This document shows, in pieces, positions 57,547 to 64,000 of a stretch of DNA of 64,000 nucleotides. The notes beneath the pieces were generated by a model. The model had not been told where the DNA came from, made no database searches, and saw nothing but the letters and a program-made list of their open reading frames with translations. Where the stretch lies: NCBI GenBank assembly GCA_026874595.1, contig CM049309.1, forward strand, positions 72,896,426 to 72,960,425, in the 5' to 3' direction. Position numbers and translations under genes: made by a program. Source of the stretch: Sipunculus nudus (lineage: Eukaryota; Annelida; Sipuncula; Golfingiida; Sipunculidae). How positions within the stretch are numbered: position 1 is the first letter of the stretch; every line of letters starts with the position of its first letter.

Positions 57547-60084
57547 TAATAATCTAGCTGTATACATACTAATTAAATACCACAAGACTTGTGTGATTAA
57601 TCAATATGACTGAAATTCTATTTCTAAAATGCATCAATGATGGAAATCCAAACAGGCACATATGTAGGTACATACAGGTAATCATTTTCCACTACTGGTC
57701 ATAAATGGCGTTTAACTGTTTGCTGAGCCAGGATTTTGTTAAATTGTATTAATAATTAATGTACCAGTAACTCAAATGAGCAGAAATGAACCGTATCATC
57801 ACACATAGTGCCTTCAATTATCCAAAAAGCACTAACCACAGCAGTGGGATTTGTAAAACATATAAATAGTATTAAAAGAAGGTGAGAAAAGGTTATATTA
57901 CATGACCATTACTGCCACCTGGTGATGAAATGGTGAACCTTTCAAAGAAATGTTGCAAGTCAACATCCATGCATTTGACCAATCAAGATATGATGAATTA
58001 AATTCAAGAAATCAGTTTCACAATTTGGAAATCACATATAAAGCATAAGATTAAAAACAATCTCAGTTCCTGTTAAGGTTTAGTTGATTTCTTCATTTTT
58101 CCCAAAAGGCAACTTTCTTTTTAATACAACGGTTATTCCCTTAATACCAACATCTATGTTTTTGTCTGTTCATAAAATGGCAGCCCCCATAATAGGTTAC
58201 ACAGTTACTGAAAAATATGAGAAATCAATGTACTTTTTAAACATATCACCCCTATTTACTTCACTCAAGTTCATTGGTAACATGCAAAAACAGCCTCAGC
58301 TAACAGCTGCTGATTGGATGATGTCATGCAAACACTCTAAACAAAATGACCTGCTGAAACACAGATGGCTACTCATTTGGGATAACATCTTATCTGTTAC
58401 ATCAAACTGGAGATTCATCTTAAATTCTTGGTTGCCACATTAGGCAATCATATCTATATGCAGTTTTTTACAAAACATTTGAAAAATATAAAGATTTAAG
58501 AAAATTATCCAAAAAGGTAGACAATTAATGGTTGATGGAATAGAATAATTTAAAAAAAACAGGGCTCCCGGTTGTACAGCAGACTACAGAAAAACTGCCT
58601 GTCATATAATATTGAGATTTTTCTTCTTTCTTAACCTTGCACTTCCTAACAGACAAGTTCTTACTTTGGGTCTGATTAATTTTTTTTTTCAAAAGAAAGA
58701 GACTTTTATGAAAAAGTCTCTGGTCTCCCCAGCAGTAACAGATCAACGAAATTATATCTGACATTAACAGCAAGGACACCTGTGGGAAAAATGCAGAACT
58801 GATATTAATGGTTTACTTATCAAATGATGCTGAACACAGAGCATTTTGTTTAATGCCTGACACACACATACAGTAATCCCTTTTACATTACTACAGTATA
58901 TAGAATATGGCCCATATTCATTTATGTCAAAGTGAAAGCATAATTTATGAGACATCTGAACATTACTGTCCAGTGTCATAAAATTAATGGAATATAGATG
59001 GCAAATATGAATGGATGATCTCAAATACATGGAATTTTATATCTGTCACATGCATTCCTGATATCTGTTAAGAAAATATGATATAAAAAAGTACTGGCAC
59101 GTAATATACAGCACTAATATTTTATAAGAAATACAAAACAGAATATATCTGATCCAAGTATTATCTATTCAGTATATTATAACTTGAATTGAAGAGAGCC
59201 GACTGATTTACTGGAAAACATTATGTTTACAGTTAATTGAAATTAATGACAAACTTTCAAGGTCCAAAGTTTTTATTACGACACTGAAAATGTTTAATTG
59301 ATTTAGTTCATCTTCTGCCAATAATTAAATTCTGATAAACAACATGACTTCCTATGCTAAGCATAATTTTTTTTTATTTCTTCTCTTCTTTTTTTTTCTT
59401 GTTTTCTTTTTTAAGTTCTTTTTAATTGAAGTAACTGCCTCCATTTTTTATTTCGTAACTCACTTAACAAAGGAAAATGTATATCTGAAAAATTCCACTC
59501 CAGTTTAAGACTATTTGACACTAGCTTACACACAATTACCCTGGTGTTACCCCAGCTCAGGGTACCTCTCTTGAGGGTACTAGGTGTATGTTTGTCATCC
59601 CCACTGCTGGGTCATAACAATGAACAACCCCCCAAAAAGGTGAGCTCCAGCTGCTTGATCATTTCTTTCAAGAAAATAAAATAATAGCATCTGAATAACA
59701 TGATAACATAAAATTATTACCAAAAACTTCCCCCAAAAAAGTAAGAAAAATTGCCCACTGACACTATTTCTAAAAAAAGTGCATGAAAAAATTATTAAAT
59801 TTTTGCCATATTCACTACAATTATTTATTTTGTTAAAAGCAGCCAACTAGACAGACTTAAAATAACTTACAGATGTTAAATGTAGCCTTAAGAGAGAAAA
59901 GTTAAACTCTGAAATAGGCAATGCCATCCTCTGGCCATAGCTGTTAACTTTTTATAAAAAGATGGGCCAGTAAGTCCCAGACAAATTGTTTTCTATACAC
60001 CCCACAGTTACTTTTATTTACTGTATTTACTACGAGAGGCACCTGCCACATGGGGATGAAACACTGCTATAATTGGTGACCCTG

Positions 60085-60135
60085 CCAAAAGACCAAAACA
60101 CTCCTTGGCGCCATCTGCTGAGTGCAGAGAAAACT
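60085..60135 (+). repeat. Local repeat containing a CTCF-like core, copy 1
   Basis: CTGCCAAAAGACC, AACACTCCTTGGCGCCATCTG and CTGAGTG parallel 60783-60835 (GTGCCAAAGATACCC, AACACTCATTGGCTCCATCTG, TTGAGTG) about 697 bp downstream. GGCGCCATCTGCTGAG at 60107-60122 resembles the reverse complement of the CTCF core. A motif match only. Confidence 0.5.
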
Positions 60136-60701
60136 AAAGGAAATTTCACTTTGAACATCATATCATCATAAAGTGATGTTAATCAGTAAAAATGAGGAAA
60201 CAACCTTGATAAAAGATCAGTGTTAAGGAAACATTTAAGGGTTTCATTCTCTGTGTATACACTTTGACACTCCACTAAAGAGGTTTCCTTGAGACATGCT
60301 TATCATTTCCTTGTTTTCATTCTGAGCTCATAAATTAGCAAGTATTACCTATCTTTTGCTGAATTTGCAAAGGGAGGCATACACCGAAATGAATCCACCA
60401 AGGGTCATTTCTGCTCAAATAAAACTCTCCTGTCTGATGGCTGGGACTACTTGTCTGAAGTGTCAAACTTCAAGATCAAAATTTGTAACATTAAACATCT
60501 CAAGGAAACATCTTCTATTAAAATTTTACATGTGCATGCTTCCAAAATATTATTTATTCCATGAAGTCCATACAAAAAACACATGCAAATTTATGTAATT
60601 TGTCTTGACAAAATTCTTATCCAACATATTTGAATGAATTATATTACCCCCTTCACTACATTTATACCTATGCCGTTTGTGTATTTAGAAGTCCCATTGC
60701 A

Positions 60702-60730
60702 TTGTGGGTGTTAAATTTTGAGACCCACAA
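60702..60730 (+). other. Short perfect hairpin
   Basis: TTGTGGGT (60702-60709) pairs with ACCCACAA (60723-60730) across a 13-base AT-rich loop. Confidence 0.6.
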
Positions 60731-60782
60731 ACCCTAAAAATCAGAGTTGTGTGCTTTGAAGTCTGCGGAGTGTGCTAGGAAC

Positions 60783-60835
60783 GTGCCAAAGATACCCAAC
60801 ACTCATTGGCTCCATCTGTTGAGTGTAAAGAAACC
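60783..60835 (+). repeat. Local repeat containing a CTCF-like core, copy 2
   Basis: The partner of 60085-60135. Here the core reads GGCTCCATCTGTTGAG, a poorer match to a CTCF site. Confidence 0.5.
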
Positions 60836-62309
60836 TAAACATAACAAAACCTGAAAATGAACCTTGGAGCATGCAACCACAGAAAAGATGCTATGAACAT
60901 TTTTTTTATGTGGGAATTATAAAAAAATTATTTTTTCACACCATACAGAAATTTATAAATCAAGAAATATTTACATGAAAAGTGTAAAAATTCCTGCCAA
61001 AGCAACCATGAAGAATATATGAAGGACATATATTACCTTGCTGTCATAAATTATCCAAATTAAAATTCTGCAAAAAAAAAAAAACACACATTCTAATGTT
61101 CATCTTATATTTTTCTATCTTATATATCTTTTTTATTCTTAATGCAACTACAGATATTATTATTATGAAATGTATGATGTAGAATGATTGAAAGAATCTC
61201 ACCACTCTTGTCTCGGCAGGAGTTATGATATTGAAACCAAACAGAATAACTTTTTTATAACAATCACCTTTGACCTCCTGACCCCCTAATTTTATGAATA
61301 TTCCTCTTGTGATAAGTTACATAGGCCGTGTCTGACTTGGTTCACATATAAACCAGATTATACTAAAATGGTTTAATTTACTCACAAAATGGTTCACTTT
61401 GTAGTTGGCATTACAAAATCACAACTTTAAAAGTTTATAATCCCATTCAGCTCTGCACCAGAGCACTCCTTTTGGCAGCATTAAGGAAAGCGGTCAAGGC
61501 CATTTGCTGAAACATTCACTGTAAACCGAACTACAGAAAACCGAACTGAATCAGATTAGTGGCCTAGTGCAGACAGGGTAAACCAATTATATGCTGGTGC
61601 AGATACATCCATATGCAAAGCTGGAACCCAATCAACACTTTGAGACTTTAATTTTTGCTAATATTAATAATATATAATATTATGTAATATTAACTTAATA
61701 TCCCATGGAACTGAAATAAAATCTGATATGGTCATTACTCTTTTATAACTCCCTTTGTTTAAAACTATATTTTGAAGTATTATTATTCAAAATTATTCAG
61801 TTATTATGGCAACAAAACCTCCACTGGGTGAAAGATTGTCACAAGTACAGGCTGAATAAAAAGAATCAAAAGTATGACCTTTTTTATGCATTATGTTTAT
61901 ACAGTTTATAACCATGCATGCACTTATTAAACTGATCAACATCTGTCAGGGCTGTAATGTGACAGTGTATTGATACTGGTTTCATATATATTTTACCAAG
62001 AAATACACAGACATAATGTACCTGACTTGCTTATATTACAGATTTAACAAATGTTCCTGTTTGAACTGCATGATGCACATCTGAACTATGTTAATATTTT
62101 ATTCAGTAAAACATTACTTAGGAAATAAGACTTAGTTACAGAATTCAAATATTCCACATACAATACATGGATGGTACTCATTATTAAAATTAAATAAACA
62201 TAACTGGGCATATAAACCAGCTGTTGCAATGTTCTGGGAAAAAATGTTTTAAAACACACCTAGTGTAATGTGACAAGGTCATTCATACATAAGCGAATGT
62301 ACATTTGAG

Positions 62310-62510
62310 AATATACCTAGAAGTCCTTCCTGGACCTGGATCATGAGGTGGGTCCACACCAAAATTTGATTCATCCTTGGCTCATTCCCAAAAGCCCCGG
62401 AAAATTTTTCTGAGATTTTGTTCATAGTTATGCAAGTTATGTTGTGAACAAACACACACATACACAAATGGGAATGAATTGTGGCCTCCTGGGGGAAGCA
62501 AAATTACACC
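62310..62510 (-). repeat. Dispersed repeat I, copy 3
   Basis: On the minus strand it starts near TTGCTTCCCCCAGGAGGCC and contains GTGTGTGTTTGTTCACAACA and ATAACTTGCATAACTATGAAC, then TTTGGTGTGGACCCACC. It is a third diverged copy of the 15015 family. Confidence 0.65.
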
Positions 62511-64000
62511 AATGTTTTAAGTTATTATACTTAATCACAAGCTGAAAACACAAAATGTGAATAATGGCATTCAAACATAAGTCTAAAATATTTCTGATAC
62601 TCTGCCTCAACACTAACCAGGCCACTGCATTGGTTGCTTGTATATACTGAATATATCTGAGGCCTGGAATGAAAACAAATAACTAAAAAAGAGCAGTTCA
62701 TAGAGTACAGTATGTACTTACACTGTAGTACTACTAGTAGTGGTTGGAAACAAGATGGATGTTGAATCTTTAATCCTATTACGGTTTGATAACTCTGCCA
62801 AGATTACTATGTGCTCCCAGAGATACAAAGTTAACAACTCCATTTATAGTGTGTTACAGTGTGTTATAGTGTGCTTAAGTCTGAAGGGTTCCAATTTTAA
62901 TTTACTTTAGTGTTCATTTTTACATCCACAAATCAAATGATATATTGATTTCTATATTTTGTATCATAATCAGATACACCTCTTTGTATAGGACCAGTAT
63001 TCATCAGGACTACAAGCATGCTACTGTCATCAAACTGTGATAAATGCTCTGGGCCTAGTTGTGAGCTCATAAATGAACATTTGGTTTCTAAAATCTTGTT
63101 CTAGCTGCACTGTATCAAACTTAATATTGTTTTTTAAAGAAGGAAAAGATGGTGCTTGAGCACCGTAGTTGAGGAAGTCAGGGAACCCCGTCCTAGAGGT
63201 TCCTTCAACAACCATAAAGATGATATCTAAGCAAACTTTTATTTATTATCTTACTATTAGGCCCAAAGTCTGCCAAAGATTAGGAGAAATTCAGAGGAGA
63301 TAGAGATGAAATATAAGGTCTGTAAATAAATAAGATCAATAAATACTAAATGGGTGCAAGGTAGGATCAAGCTGACTTGAAAAGACTACTTGCTTAGTGG
63401 ATGTGATGTCAAACTCAATATGCTACAATCACCAGTTGTAATTTTATGTTTGTTGGTGGGTGATATATTGTTGGTTGGAAGTTCCAGGAGAAGCAGACTT
63501 GTTGATGATGTAACAATGGTTTATTCCTTTTTCTTAATGTACAAAGTTTCTGTTATTCTTCTAACAACTAACTTTATGATGATGACTTCACTTGCTGGCA
63601 ATGATCCTCACAATTTAAAATTTTTTTCCCTATCTAAATGGAACTTTTAACTCAAGCTTCAAACTATAACTTTAACTGCCTGTATCTGTCCTAGGTGACT
63701 TGTATATATAGAAGGTTAAAAGACAATACAAATAAATGAAAATTTCTCACTCTCAGGTGAATTATACCCTGATAATTATTCTTCCTGCCAGTTTTCTAAT
63801 CTTGATGTGCTAAGTGTCAAAGACAATTCATTAATTCATTTACCCTTGAGAGACTACCTTGACACTCTCACTAATTAACTCTTACATGAACTTTGTATAT
63901 TCAACCATAAAAATATTCCAGACACATAATAAAACATAATTGAAGTAATAAATTTCATGATGGTAAATCTGTGAAATACCTGGTTTGCTGTTTAGTATCA
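62511..64000. other. AT-rich non-coding stretch
   Basis: I see no gene or clear repeat. A short tandem GTGTTACAGTGTGTTATAGTG lies near 62850. Confidence 0.5.

Larger units (their letters stand above)
57547..62305. other. AT-rich non-coding stretch
   Basis: I see no convincing gene. The longest frame in the window, 119 codons at 58084-58443 (plus), has no recognisable domain or splice context. Small signals are a CTCF-like string at 57912-57927, paired motifs at 60085 and 60780, an 8-bp hairpin at 60702-60730, and ACCTTTGACCTCCTGACC near 61267. Confidence 0.45.

Noticed and set aside
58084-58443. 119-codon plus-strand frame, the longest in the window
   Set aside because: No recognisable domain, no promoter or splice context, AT-driven composition. 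An internal ATG with fair context (AAAATGGC near 58176) is not enough.
63390-63650. 86-codon frame with DILLVGSS, reminiscent of the copia-type RT motif
   Set aside because: The catalytic YVDD-type motif is not present (LVGD instead) and no other RT, integrase or LTR sequence surrounds it; likely chance.

Overview
This window reads as AT-rich, non-coding DNA from an animal nuclear genome, most likely a mollusc and possibly a bivalve. That identification is inference. It rests on long AT-rich stretches without convincing ORFs, many poly-G tracts and microsatellites, and dense short repeats of a kind I associate with bivalve and gastropod introns and intergenic DNA. Those repeats have heads like AAACTAGA or AAACAAGGG, (ACGG)n stretches, terminal hairpins followed by TAAAAA, and repeated AGGTCA half-sites. 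I found no intact protein gene, rRNA, tRNA, CRISPR array or prokaryotic feature. The only coding candidate I would keep is one weak first exon on the minus strand near 28.9-29.0 kb, with a perfect GTAAGT donor.

Layout: 1-1.4 kb plain AT-rich DNA. 1.39-5.44 kb: a 4-kb element (H) whose body is a tandem array of about 11 units of 285 bp, each rich in AGGTCA half-sites. 7.58-9.56 kb: a 1,977-bp DNA transposon with perfect 27-bp terminal inverted repeats (TIRs) and TA ends. 9.89-11.79 kb: element A1. 12.98-13.26 kb: a foldback. 14.19-14.69 kb: a T/G-rich tandem repeat. 15-20 kb: small elements (A2, B1), TACAGT-ended MITEs and dispersed repeats. 20-28.5 kb: mostly plain AT-rich DNA. 28.9-31.2 kb: a less repetitive, more GC-balanced stretch with the candidate exon. 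31.73-39.63 kb: two 3.6-kb members of family G, each carrying a different nested element (F1 in G1, B2 in G2). 40.68-42.69 kb: element E, split by a 978-bp TIR transposon at a TA. 45.84-47.37 kb: satellites of 31 and 41 bp. 50.19-50.75 kb: a hAT-like element with an exact 8-bp target-site duplication. 50.9-54.66 kb: elements A3 and C, with D nested inside C. 55.79-57.25 kb: an inverted copy of F and a 45-bp minisatellite. 57.44-57.55 kb: a near-perfect 100-bp palindrome. The rest, to 64 kb, is AT-rich with little structure.

The main result is a shared architecture. Element families with unrelated bodies (A/B, C, G, H and, less completely, D, E, F) have the same plan: a head close to AAAC(T/A)AG, often a short palindrome, a 9-13 nt subterminal sequence, a body that often holds 140-285 bp tandem repeats, then often an ACGG-rich stretch, then a terminal hairpin whose right arm is complementary to the subterminal head sequence, ending in an A-rich run. 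This resembles non-autonomous Helentron-type elements (HINE, DINE-1 and the bivalve 'pearl' elements). That class assignment is inference, because no transposase is present.

Two smaller signals cut across families. The 12-bp palindrome GGTGGCGCCACC occurs perfectly 11 times in different repeat contexts. Perfect nuclear-receptor DR1 sequences (AGGTCAAAGGTCA) occur at least nine times in the H array and once in F1.
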